Origin: CAZYFH01 sp964646815
Lineage (GTDB): Bacteria > Acidobacteriota > Vicinamibacteria > Vicinamibacterales > UBA8438
Assembly (NCBI GenBank): GCA_964646815.1
Contig: CAZYFH010000016.1
Location: 10,684 to 74,683 of the forward strand
Length of the DNA: 64,000 bases
Reading direction: 5' to 3'
The notes below the pieces were generated by a model, which was given only the letters and a program-made list of their open reading frames with translations, ran no database searches and was not told the origin of the DNA. Shown here piece after piece: positions 27,787 to 36,383 of this stretch (the stretch's first letter is position 1; each line of letters begins with the position of its first letter). The position numbers and the translations under genes are program-made.

Positions 27787-28065
27787 GGTTCGCCTTCCCG
27801 CGCGAGGGCCGAACAGAGGAACCGTCGGGCCCATGCGTCGATCGCACCACCCTCCGTTATTACGACCTCGATTGAAGCCGACAGGCGAACTCCGCCGCAG
27901 AATAACACGCCGGCCGGACGCTACCGCCCACCAGGCGAAAGTCGACAGGATTTTCCGAGACGGCCGCGGATATTGATCGGACGTTACAAAACATACTGGT
28001 CAGCTGCGCATCTATGTGATACGAACGTCACTCCTAAGAACCCGTTTTTCATACGGAGGACACCG
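27787..28065. promoter_or_regulatory. divergent promoter region
   Basis: This lies between the amidohydrolase gene (minus) and the secreted protein at 28066 (plus). It must contain both promoters. It includes an AT-richer patch at about 27972-28020 upstream of the plus-strand gene. No box pair with good spacing is convincing. Confidence 0.35.
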
Positions 28066-28617
28066 ATGAAACGCCTCATGCTGCACGTTGTCGGCCTGAC
28101 GACCTTCGCACTCCCGGTCTACGCCCAATCGGACGCCGCACTCATCGAGCAGGCGCTGGCGGCGGCGCCGGGTCGCGCCCGAGAGGCCGCAGCGGTCATC
28201 AAGTGGAACGCGGACTACACGTACGAGACGATCAAGGAGGGCACGAATACGTGGGTCTGCTATCACCGGTCGGACGAGAATCGGCGGCCGCCGTTCGCCG
28301 TGCAGTGCACGAGCACCGCGAACCTCGACCGGGTTGCCCAGAACCGCAAGTTCCGAACGGAGAGCGCGGACGCTGAGGAAGAGCACGCGATGCTGGTCGC
28401 CGCCGAGGACGACGGCACACGCGTGCAACCGGAGTACGGCGCGTTGTTCATTTCGATGAACGGTCCGGACCCGGCCAGCGCCGGCACACACACGACGATC
28501 GCCGTACCAGGGGCGACCCCCGACTCGCTCGGCCTTCCGGACTCCCCCGGTCAGGGTGGCGCGTGGCTCATGGATGCTGGTACCAGCACCGCCCATATCA
28601 TGGTGCCTGGCCGGTAG
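28066..28617 (+). CDS. secreted hypothetical protein
   Basis: A 183-aa protein from ATG at 28066 directly after CGGAGGA; longer in-frame starts would bury the signal peptide (MKRLMLHVVGLTTFALPVYA). The mature part reads AIIKW-like (AAAVIKWNADYTYETIKEGT), NTWVCYHRSD, FAVQCTSTANLDRV, AEEEHAMLVAAEDDGTRVQP, HTTIAVPGAT and ends HIMVPGR. The two cysteines could form a disulfide. It resembles an uncharacterised family widespread in Acidobacteriota; function unknown. Confidence 0.8.
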   Translation: MKRLMLHVVGLTTFALPVYAQSDAALIEQALAAAPGRAREAAAVIKWNADYTYETIKEGTNTWVCYHRSDENRRPPFAVQCTSTANLDRVAQNRKFRTESADAEEEHAMLVAAEDDGTRVQPEYGALFISMNGPDPASAGTHTTIAVPGATPDSLGLPDSPGQGGAWLMDAGTSTAHIMVPGR

Positions 28618-28629
28618 CCGCTGACGGGC

Positions 28630-29139
28630 CGCCAGTCGGCGGCTCAACGTTGAGCGCCACATCGAGATCGAACTTCGTATCTCGGGTGCTGTAGACCTCG
28701 CCCCGCGCCCGCGGTGTGCCATTCGGCGTGAACGACAGAGGGGCCTGCGGCGCCTGAATACCAGTATCCAGCACCAGCGGCGCGACTGGTCGACGCCACC
28801 GCTCCGCATGGCCTCGAGCGAGGACACCGTGCGCGTCCCGTCGATCGGCGAGTGGAGGCCTAGACGAAGGCCAGTGCCGCCACGATGACGACACCCGTGG
28901 CGGCAACCAGCGGCCGAGTTGCGTGTCGGTGGCCCAATAGACCTGCCCCATGCTCCCTTCGCCGATGAGGGCGGTCACGTCGGCGGTGTCAGTAGTCGCC
29001 TTTGTCCATCGACATCCGAATGACCTCCTCGTCGTTCCGCAACACCACATGGCGGCAGGCGAACGCCGGATGCACCCACATCACCAGACAATCGCCAGAG
29101 GAGGGCTTGGAAGCGGGGGTCAACGTAAAGAGATTCGAA
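28630..29139 (-). pseudogene. decayed pieces of serine/threonine kinase genes
   Basis: Reading the minus strand: FESLYVDPRFQALLWRL (29089-29139) is the usual C-terminal segment of TPR-containing kinases (DPRFxxLLRRM). TALIGEGSMGQVYWATDTQL (about 28910-28975) is a kinase glycine-rich loop. GEVYSTRDTKFDLDVALNV (about 28640-28700) is a second copy of the same kinase start including the VAIK-like lysine region, here changed to VALN. None is in a continuous frame. Two or more Pkn-type genes have been deleted down to stumps. Confidence 0.6.
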
Positions 29140-29255
29140 TCGGCCTGTCACCCAGACCACCTCACCGGGGCCGCCACCGTTTGGTGGTATAAGGGGAGCG
29201 CGTGCGGCCACTCGGTGTGCAGGCGCCATCCAAAGGTGCCGAGGAGTCGCGGAGC

Positions 29256-31445
29256 ATGTCCAAGCGTACCTGGGTCCGATCCGTCGGATCGCGTTGGCAA
29301 GGACCGAATCTGTTGGCAGCGAGGGTCGGGTTGGCGGCCGTCGGACTGATGGTGGCGGTTGGCCTGACCGGCGGACTGAGCGTCGGGCCGGGTGTCGTCA
29401 AGGCGGCGCAGCAGCCGTGGGCGGACGGGGGCTTCACGGCGGAACAGGCCGCCGCTGGGTGGACGGTGTACGCGCGGCAGTGTGGGGAGTGCCATGGGCC
29501 GCGCCTGGAGGGGATGGAAGGGCCGCCGCTTCGTGGGGTGGACTTCCTGAACGGCTGGGCCGGGGAGACGACGGACGAGCTGTTCGCGTACGTGCGCGAC
29601 GCGATGCCGCCCGGCCTCGGGGGATCGCTCAGCGAGCAGGTCTACCTGAACCTGGTGGCGTACGTCCTAGACGCGAACGGCGCCCGGCCAGGCGACGCGC
29701 CGCTGACGGTCGACGCGGCGGTCATGATTGGCGATGCGGCGGATGTAGCCGAAGCGCGGCGTGCGGCGCGGCAAGGGGAGACGCCACGGCGGCGTCCGTC
29801 GCGGTTCGTCAACCGGGAGGTGGAGCAGCGCCTGACACCGGTCACCGACGCGCTGCTGCAGGATCCGCCGCCCGGCGACTGGCTAAGCTGGCGACGAACC
29901 CGCGACAGTCATGGCTACAGTCCGTTGGATCAAGTGACGCGCGACAACGTCGACGAACTTCAGCTTGCATGGGTGCTGGCGATTCGGGAGGGAAACCATC
30001 AGACGACGCCGCTGGTGCATGACGGCGTGATGTTCCTGGCCCATCCGGGGAACGTGGTGCAGGCGATCGACGCCCTCACCGGCGACGTGATCTGGGAGTA
30101 CCGGTCGCAGCTGCCGGAAGATGCGCCGCAGCGGGGAGCGACCCGCACGCTGGCGTTCTACGGCGACACGGTCTACCTGGCCACCCACGATGCGGCGCTC
30201 GTCGCGCTCGACGCGCGGACCGGTACTGAGGTGTGGCGCACCGTGAAGGCGGATTACACACAGGGCTTCAACCAGCGCGGCGGACCAATCATCGCCAACG
30301 GTGTCGTCGTGAGCGGCATCAACGGATGTCAGCGCTACAAAGAACAGACCTGCTTCATCACCGGGCACGACCCGAACACCGGCGAAGAGTTGTGGCGGAC
30401 GTCGACGATTGCGCTGCCGGGCGATCCGAACGACGCGTCATGGGGTGATACGCCGCCGTACCTCCGCGCCGGAGGCGACATGTGGATCCCCGGCAGCTAC
30501 GACGAGGACCTCGATCTCTTCTACATCGGGACGGCGCAGGCGAAGCCGTGGGTGGCGGCGAGCCGCGGGATGACGACGCGGCAGGATGCGCTTTACACCA
30601 ACTCGACGCTGGCGCTGAACCCGCGGACCGGGCAGATGGAATGGTACTTCCAGCATGTGCCGGGCGAAACGCTTGACCTCGACATCGTGTACGAGCGCGT
30701 CCTGGTCGACGCCGACGGCGAGCAGTGGCTGTTCACGATCGGGAAGGATGGCATCCTCTGGAAGCTCGACCGGCGGACCGGCGCGTTCGTCGACCTACGT
30801 GAGACGGTCTACCAGGACATCTTCGAGTCGATCGACCGGACCACCGGACGCGTCTCGTACCGGCAGGACATCCGTGACGCCGGAATTGGCAATCGCGTGC
30901 CCGCCTGTCCTAGTCTGCTCGGCGGTCACAACTGGCAGGCGTCGGCGTACCACCCGGGCGTCGGCGCGCTCGTGATTCCCCTCCACCAGGCCTGCATGCA
31001 TCTGACCGGCCGCGAGGTGGAGTTCGTCGAGGGAGGTGGCGGCACGGCGGGCTGGTCCGAGTTGCGCGAGATGCCCGGCACGAACGGGAACGTGGGGAAA
31101 ATCGCCGCGTACGACGTCCGGACGATGGAGGAACTCTGGAGCCGCGAGCAGCGGGCCGCCTTCCTGACGTCAACACTCACGACGGCTGGAGGCCTTGTCT
31201 TCGCGGGCGATGCCGACCGCTACTATCGGGCGTTCGATATCCGGACGGGGGATGTCCTTTGGGAAACCCGCCTCGGCGCCGCGGCGCACGGATATCCAAT
31301 CACCTACGAGGCGGCTGGCCGGCAATTTATCGCCGTCCCGTCCTCGCTCGGCGGCCCCTTCCGGAGCCTCACCGCGCAGCTCAGCCCGGAGATCTACCAG
31401 CCGGAAAGTGGGAACGCGCTGTATGTGTTCGCCTTGCCGGAGTGA
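29256..31445 (+). CDS. quinoprotein (PQQ-dependent) alcohol dehydrogenase with N-terminal cytochrome c domain
   Basis: A 729-aa protein from ATG at 29256. A long signal or anchor region (about 18-50) precedes a cytochrome c domain with CGECH (76-80) and a likely Met ligand in RDAMPPGLGG. The eight-bladed quinoprotein propeller follows, with repeated tryptophan-docking motifs (QAIDALTGDVIWEY, VALDARTGTEVWR, GHDPNTGEELWR, ALNPRTGQMEWYF, RAFDIRTGDVLWET). A Cys pair (NGCQRYKEQTC) resembles the ring-forming disulfide region. In most cytochrome-bearing alcohol dehydrogenases the heme domain is C-terminal; here it is N-terminal. Oxidises an alcohol or sugar in the periplasm. Confidence 0.9.
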   Translation: MSKRTWVRSVGSRWQGPNLLAARVGLAAVGLMVAVGLTGGLSVGPGVVKAAQQPWADGGFTAEQAAAGWTVYARQCGECHGPRLEGMEGPPLRGVDFLNGWAGETTDELFAYVRDAMPPGLGGSLSEQVYLNLVAYVLDANGARPGDAPLTVDAAVMIGDAADVAEARRAARQGETPRRRPSRFVNREVEQRLTPVTDALLQDPPPGDWLSWRRTRDSHGYSPLDQVTRDNVDELQLAWVLAIREGNHQTTPLVHDGVMFLAHPGNVVQAIDALTGDVIWEYRSQLPEDAPQRGATRTLAFYGDTVYLATHDAALVALDARTGTEVWRTVKADYTQGFNQRGGPIIANGVVVSGINGCQRYKEQTCFITGHDPNTGEELWRTSTIALPGDPNDASWGDTPPYLRAGGDMWIPGSYDEDLDLFYIGTAQAKPWVAASRGMTTRQDALYTNSTLALNPRTGQMEWYFQHVPGETLDLDIVYERVLVDADGEQWLFTIGKDGILWKLDRRTGAFVDLRETVYQDIFESIDRTTGRVSYRQDIRDAGIGNRVPACPSLLGGHNWQASAYHPGVGALVIPLHQACMHLTGREVEFVEGGGGTAGWSELREMPGTNGNVGKIAAYDVRTMEELWSREQRAAFLTSTLTTAGGLVFAGDADRYYRAFDIRTGDVLWETRLGAAAHGYPITYEAAGRQFIAVPSSLGGPFRSLTAQLSPEIYQPESGNALYVFALPE

Positions 31446-31777
31446 CTGGGACACCACCATCGAAGGGGCGCATGCCCGCGCTTGCCTGTGCCGTCGCCGT
31501 GAGGCGACCGACGATGTTAGACGGGTCCCGTGGTTAACTGACGATTTACTATTCGACCCAGGACAAGGACCCGCCAGCTGGCCCCAGACGACGCCTCCAC
31601 CGTGGCAAGCACGCTCCCTGAAAGGCTCGCACGGGCGGCCCCTCGACCCCGCGCACCCCAGACATCGGCCCGGTGCTCGACATCCGTCGTCGGGACCGTG
31701 GTCAACTGTCCGCCCTGCGTGGATCACTCCTACATATAAGATGATGCGGCACCGGTGCACGAGGAGGCGGGGGCACG
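31446..31777. other. intergenic region, no gene recognised
   Basis: This lies between the quinoprotein and amidase genes. Two similar stretches occur (GGGTCCCGTGGTTAACTGAC at 31524-31543 and GGGACCGTGGTCAACTGTCC near 31693). No gene, tRNA or terminator is evident. GAGGAGGCGGGGGCACG just before 31778 is the amidase ribosome-binding region. Confidence 0.5.
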
Positions 31778-33376
31778 ATGCGTCAACGAGGCACGATGAC
31801 GGGAGTGGTCAGAACGTGCGGTGCTGCCAGCGTGGCGGCCATGCTACTGGCGTCGAGCGCGGCCAGCGCGCAGGAGTTTCAGCTCGTCGAAACCACGATC
31901 GACGACGTCCACGTGGCGCTGACATCCGGGCAGATCAGCTGCCAGGACATCGTGCAGCGCTACCTCGACCGGATCGCCGCATACGATCAGACCGGTCCCG
32001 CGCTGAACGCCATCCAGACGGTCAACCCCGCTGCGCTCCGCGAGGCGCAGCGGCTCGACGCGACCCTCGCCACCTCGGGCCTCGCCGGGCCGCTGCACTG
32101 CATCCCCGTGCTCCTCAAGGACCAGGTCGAAACCCGCGACATGCCGACGACGTACGGCTCCGCGCTGTTCCGGGACTTCGTCCCCCGGCGGGACGCCACC
32201 ATCGTGACCCGGATGAAGAACGCTGGAGCCATCATCCTCGCCAAGACCAATATGGGCGAGTTCGCATCCCGGTATGTCGGGTCCGCCTTCGGGATCATCC
32301 GCAACGCCTATGACCCAACGCGGAACCCCAGCGGCTCGTCGGGTGGAACTGGCGCCGGCGTCGCCGCGAGCTTCGGCATGGTGGGGATCGGCGAAGACAC
32401 CGGCGGCTCCATTCGTGGACCCGCGGCCGTCAGCAGCCTCGTCGGTCTGCGGCCGACGGTCCCGCTGGTGAGTCGGCACGGCATGATGCCAGCTAACCCC
32501 ACCACGGACACCCTCGGACCGATGACACGCACCGTCAAGGACGCCGCGATCCTGCTCGACGTCATTGCTGGCTACGACCCGCGCGATCCCGTCACTGCGT
32601 ACGCGGCAGGACGCATTCCGGATTCGTACGCGGCCGGGCTCGACGCCAACGCGCTCGACGGCGCGCGCATCGGCGTCGTTCGGGCGCCGATGGACCCCAA
32701 AACCGATCCCGCCTCCGAGGATTACAAGCAGGTCCGGGCGGTGATCGATCGCGCGATTCACGATCTCTCCGCGTTCGGCGCCGAGGTGGTCGACCCCGTC
32801 GCCGTTCCCAAGCTCGGCACGGTGCACGGCGCGTATGCCAGGAACAGCTTCGAGACCGAGGCCGCGACCAACGCTTATCTGGCGGAGCACCCCAACGCCC
32901 CGGTCAAGACGCTTCGGGAGATTCTCCTGTCTGGCACCGTCACGCCGTGGCGAGCTCGCGGCTTGATCCAGAGCGTCGGCCGAACGGTCAACGACCATCC
33001 GTATCTGGAAGTGTTGCAGGAAAAGGAGCAGCTGCGGCGCCACGTGTTGAACGTGATGGCGAGCGACAGGCTCGACGCGCTCGTCTACGCCACTTTCGAC
33101 CATCAACCGAGCGTGATCGCGCCCGACGTGCTCACGAACCCGGAGCCCGCGGACGCATACGGCCTGGGCAACAATCGGTATCTGAGCCCGATCATCGCGT
33201 TCCCGGCCGTCACGGTGCCGGCTGGGCTCACCGCGGGCGGCCTGCCGGTGGGACTCGAGCTCCTCGGCCGCCCGTTCACCGAGGCGCTGCTCCTGCGATT
33301 CGCGTACGCTTACGAACAGGCCACCAATCGCCGACGGCCGCCGCCAACGACGCCGCCCCTAGCGAGCCAACCGTAA
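31778..33376 (+). CDS. secreted amidase (amidase signature family)
   Basis: A 532-aa protein with an N-terminal signal peptide ending near SAASAQ; ATG at 31778 follows a GAGGAGG motif, and an alternative in-frame ATG is at 31796. The Ser-cisSer-Lys triad elements are visible: Lys in IPVLLKDQVET, the Gly/Ser-rich signature NPSGSSGGTGAGVAASFGMV, and nucleophile Ser in GEDTGGSIRGPAA. The fold end segment FPAVTVPAGLTAGGLPVGLE is typical. It hydrolyses amides in the periplasm; substrate unknown. It converges with the DUF4159 gene across a GA-loop hairpin. Confidence 0.95.
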   Translation: MRQRGTMTGVVRTCGAASVAAMLLASSAASAQEFQLVETTIDDVHVALTSGQISCQDIVQRYLDRIAAYDQTGPALNAIQTVNPAALREAQRLDATLATSGLAGPLHCIPVLLKDQVETRDMPTTYGSALFRDFVPRRDATIVTRMKNAGAIILAKTNMGEFASRYVGSAFGIIRNAYDPTRNPSGSSGGTGAGVAASFGMVGIGEDTGGSIRGPAAVSSLVGLRPTVPLVSRHGMMPANPTTDTLGPMTRTVKDAAILLDVIAGYDPRDPVTAYAAGRIPDSYAAGLDANALDGARIGVVRAPMDPKTDPASEDYKQVRAVIDRAIHDLSAFGAEVVDPVAVPKLGTVHGAYARNSFETEAATNAYLAEHPNAPVKTLREILLSGTVTPWRARGLIQSVGRTVNDHPYLEVLQEKEQLRRHVLNVMASDRLDALVYATFDHQPSVIAPDVLTNPEPADAYGLGNNRYLSPIIAFPAVTVPAGLTAGGLPVGLELLGRPFTEALLLRFAYAYEQATNRRRPPPTTPPLASQP

Positions 33377-33406
33377 CGGGGACACCGCGACCCGAGTTCG
33401 ATCGTG

Positions 33407-33432
33407 AGTAGTAGGCCTGAAGGCCTGCTGCT
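33407..33432. repeat. GA-loop REP-like hairpin, candidate bidirectional terminator
   Basis: AGTAGTAGGCCT (33407-33418), GA, AGGCCTGCTGCT (33421-33432) form a 12-bp stem with G-U pairs and a two-base GA loop. It lies between the convergent amidase and DUF4159 genes. The same design (arm-GA-arm) occurs at 54010-54027. Confidence 0.6.
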
Positions 33433-33458
33433 AGAGACTGAGGCTGACGCACAGGCCA

Positions 33459-34226
33459 CTAGTGCGTCAACCCGTAGAGCATGTAGTTGACGCCGAGCCT
33501 GAAACCGACGTTCTCGGCGTCAATCGGGAAGAACCCCGTGCCCGCCATCTGCCAGTACTCAGCGAGGTTCGTGTTGTAGTTGGCGATCGCCACCAGGCGT
33601 CTGGAGGGGTCGTTGTCCTCGAACAGACCGAAGTACTCGGGCCTGAACCCGTAAAGGTGGTGATTGCGTGGATGCGGGTAGTCAATCTGTTCGACACGAA
33701 GAAACGACTCGAAAATCGGATGCGTGCCGTCGAGCGGAAGCCAGAGCGCGCCAGGCATGACCCGGTCCATCTGGGCCTCGAAGTTGTCCCACGCGTCGAG
33801 CTCAAAGTCGTTGAAGATCACAAATCCACCCTTGAGCATGTACGCGCGAAGCCGCGCCGCGTCCTCGTCGGTCATCACCCAGAAGCCTGGCTCCCACATC
33901 ACCGAAATCGGGTACTTGAAGAGGTTGGGGTCGTCGAGCGGGAGGATCAGGCTGCCATCGGCCTTCGCGTCGATCAACGTGACGTCGTCCAGCACCTCCA
34001 TCAAGTTCTGCTCGGCGCGGGGAAATTCGTGCATGAACGCGTTGATGCCGCGTTGAAAGGTCGGTACACCGAAGGTGCCCCGCGTCCAGCGCAGCCTGAC
34101 GAACGTCACCTCGCCGTCGTAGGCGATGTCGCGCTGCCCCCAGCCGCCCCATCGCGACTGCGCAGACAACGCCACCAGGCACGTAAGCGTCAGCACCGCC
34201 AATATCATCCCGAACCGTCGGCTCAT
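33459..34226 (-). CDS. DUF4159 domain-containing secreted protein
   Basis: A 255-aa protein from ATG at 34226 (MSRRFGMILAVLTLTCLVAL signal peptide); the longer in-frame start at 34613 lies inside the divergent quinoprotein gene and is rejected. The body is DUF4159: DGEVTFVRLRWTRGTFGVPT, LLPLDDPNLFKYP-like (LILPLDDPNLFKYPISVMWE), LRAYMLKGGFVIFNDFELD and HPIFESFL. It ends with the conserved GVNYMLYGLTH. Its ThuA-like Rossmann core is usually found in Acidobacteriota next to quinoprotein or VWA genes. Function unknown. Confidence 0.88.
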   Translation of the reverse strand: MSRRFGMILAVLTLTCLVALSAQSRWGGWGQRDIAYDGEVTFVRLRWTRGTFGVPTFQRGINAFMHEFPRAEQNLMEVLDDVTLIDAKADGSLILPLDDPNLFKYPISVMWEPGFWVMTDEDAARLRAYMLKGGFVIFNDFELDAWDNFEAQMDRVMPGALWLPLDGTHPIFESFLRVEQIDYPHPRNHHLYGFRPEYFGLFEDNDPSRRLVAIANYNTNLAEYWQMAGTGFFPIDAENVGFRLGVNYMLYGLTH

Positions 34227-34335
34227 CTGACCTGTTAAATCCCCCCCCAGACCACCATGATGCTCTACGCGGGGCATCGCTGTCGACGACTCACGCACTG
34301 GGGGTAGACTGCTCCGTGCCACAAGGGGGTTCGAG

Positions 34336-36321
34336 ATGGCCAAGATGCTCATCCACAACGCGTCCGCCGGCGTGACCGCAGCCGGGACCGCGCTGGTGCT
34401 GGCAATCCTGCCGGGCGCCGGGGCCGGCCAGACGGTCGAGTGGCCGGCATATTCAGCGGACCGGGCCGCGTCCAAATACGCCCCGCTGGACCAAATCAAC
34501 AGGGACACGGTGGCCGACGTCCAGATCGCCTGGCGCCAGCCGGTGATTCCAGACGCGATCCGGAACGGCGACACCACACGCGGCCCGGTCGGCTCGCAAA
34601 GCACGCCGCTCATGATCGGGGGCCAACTCTACGTTAGCACCGGTCTGGGGACAGTCGCGGCGCTCGATGCCACGACCGGCGAGGTCGTCTGGAACGACAC
34701 GCCGGACGAGGGCGCGGAGCGTGTGCGACAGACGCGCGGCGTCGCATACTGGAGCGACGGCGACGACGCGCGGATCATCGCGACCCTGGGCCCCAAGCTC
34801 GTGGCGCTCGATGCGCAGACTGGCGAGCGGCATCTGGACTTTGGCGAGGCGGGAGAGGTCGACCTGCGTCTGGGGCTGCTCCGCCCGTTCCCCGGCTATT
34901 ACTGGAACGGCGCACCGCTCGTGGTCAACGATGTCATCGTGGTCGGCTCCTTCGTGCAGGACATCACGACCAACCAGCTCCCGGCGAACCGTGAGTCGCC
35001 GCGCGGCGACGTGCGCGGCTTCGACGTGCGAACCGGCGAACACCTCTGGACGTTTCACACGATTCCGCGTGAAGGCGAGTTCGGCGTCGACACGTGGGGG
35101 ATCGACCCAGAGGGTGACCGGGCGTCGTGGGAGTACAGCGGAAACACCAACATGTGGGCGGTGCCGAGCGGTGACGAGGAGCTCGGCTACGTCTATCTGC
35201 CGTTATCGACGCCCACGAACGACTACTACGGTGGTCACCGGCCAGGTGACAACCTCTTCGCCGAAAGCCTGGTGTGTGTCAACGCCCGCACCGGCGAGCG
35301 CGTCTGGCACTTCCAGGCCATCCATCACGGCGTGTGGGACTACGACTTCCCGGCGTCGGCCAACCTCGTGGACATCACTGTCGACGGACGCCAGATCAAG
35401 GCAGTGGCGCTCGTCAGCAAGCAGGCGTTCACCTATGTCTTCGACCGGGCGACTGGCGAGCCGGTTTGGCCGATCGAAGAGCGGCCGGTGCCGACCTCAC
35501 GCGTGCCGGGCGAGCGGCTGTCGCCAACGCAGCCCTTCCCCACCAAGCCGCCGCCGTTCGATCTGCAGGATGTGACCGTCGACGACCTGATCGACTTCAC
35601 GCCAGCGCTGCGTCAAGAAGCGCTTGCGCTGCTGGAGCAGTACGAGTGGGGACCGATGTTCACCGCGCCCACGGTGATCGACCCGAGCCCGGGTGGAAAG
35701 AAGGGTACCCTGCAGAGCCCGGGGACCGCCGGCGGTGCGAGCTGGAGCGGGGCTGGCTTCGATCCTGAGACCAGTCTGCTGTATGTACCGTCAGCCTACA
35801 GCCAGAACATCATCGCGCTGACGCGCTCGGCCCATCCACGGGCAAATATGCGACTGGTGCGCGAGAAGTACACGGCGGCCGTGGGACCGCAGGGGCTTCC
35901 TTTCTTCAAGCCGCCGTATGGTCGGCTGACGGCGATCGACCTTAACGCCGGCGAGATCGTCTGGCAGAGGCCGAACGGAGAGGGACCGCGGGACCACCCG
36001 GCCATTCGGCATCTCGACCTGCCATGGCTCGGCCAGGGTGGGCGCGCGGCAGTGCTCGTCACGAGGTCGCTGGTCTTCCTCGGCGAGGGGGGCAACACCG
36101 GCGTGTCGACGCTCCCGCAATGGTATGGCGGGCCCGGCGGCAAGATGTTTCGCGCCTACGACAAAGCGACCGGCGAGGTCGTGTGGGAGATCGAGCTCCC
36201 CGGCGGCACGAGCGGCGCGCCGATGAGCTACATGGTCGATGGGCGGCAGTTCATCGTCGTCGCGGTCGGCTGGGACGACATGCCCAGCGAGTGGATCGCG
36301 CTCGCGCTCCCCGACGTGTAG
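34336..36321 (+). CDS. quinoprotein dehydrogenase without heme domain
   Basis: A 661-aa protein with a signal peptide ending near GAGQT. Propeller blades carry docking motifs VAALDATTGEVVWN, GFDVRTGEHLWTFHT, VNARTGERVWHFQAIHHGVW, YVFDRATGEPVWPIEE, AIDLNAGEIVWQRPNGEGPR and RAYDKATGEVVWEIEL. PMSYMVDGRQFIVVAVGWDD is the terminal blade typical of glucose/quinate-dehydrogenase-like quinoproteins. No CxxCH is present, so electrons must go to a separate carrier. It is closely similar to the protein at 58575-60551 and diverges from DUF4159 across 109 bp. Confidence 0.92.
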   Translation: MAKMLIHNASAGVTAAGTALVLAILPGAGAGQTVEWPAYSADRAASKYAPLDQINRDTVADVQIAWRQPVIPDAIRNGDTTRGPVGSQSTPLMIGGQLYVSTGLGTVAALDATTGEVVWNDTPDEGAERVRQTRGVAYWSDGDDARIIATLGPKLVALDAQTGERHLDFGEAGEVDLRLGLLRPFPGYYWNGAPLVVNDVIVVGSFVQDITTNQLPANRESPRGDVRGFDVRTGEHLWTFHTIPREGEFGVDTWGIDPEGDRASWEYSGNTNMWAVPSGDEELGYVYLPLSTPTNDYYGGHRPGDNLFAESLVCVNARTGERVWHFQAIHHGVWDYDFPASANLVDITVDGRQIKAVALVSKQAFTYVFDRATGEPVWPIEERPVPTSRVPGERLSPTQPFPTKPPPFDLQDVTVDDLIDFTPALRQEALALLEQYEWGPMFTAPTVIDPSPGGKKGTLQSPGTAGGASWSGAGFDPETSLLYVPSAYSQNIIALTRSAHPRANMRLVREKYTAAVGPQGLPFFKPPYGRLTAIDLNAGEIVWQRPNGEGPRDHPAIRHLDLPWLGQGGRAAVLVTRSLVFLGEGGNTGVSTLPQWYGGPGGKMFRAYDKATGEVVWEIELPGGTSGAPMSYMVDGRQFIVVAVGWDDMPSEWIALALPDV

Positions 36322-36383
36322 CAACGTTCGTCACTCGGCGCGGGCCGCGGGTATTGATTTGACCGCGGCGGGCGAAGCCCCGT

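Noticed and set aside
27972..28000. Promoter-like TTGATC and CATACT upstream of 28066
   Set aside because: The spacing between the boxes is about 13 bp, too short for a standard sigma-70 promoter.
31524..31713. Pair of similar 20-base stretches
   Set aside because: Only partly matching and with no flanking duplication; may be chance in GC-rich DNA.
31844..33106. Minus-strand frame of 420 codons
   Set aside because: Antisense to the amidase gene, which has its complete catalytic triad.
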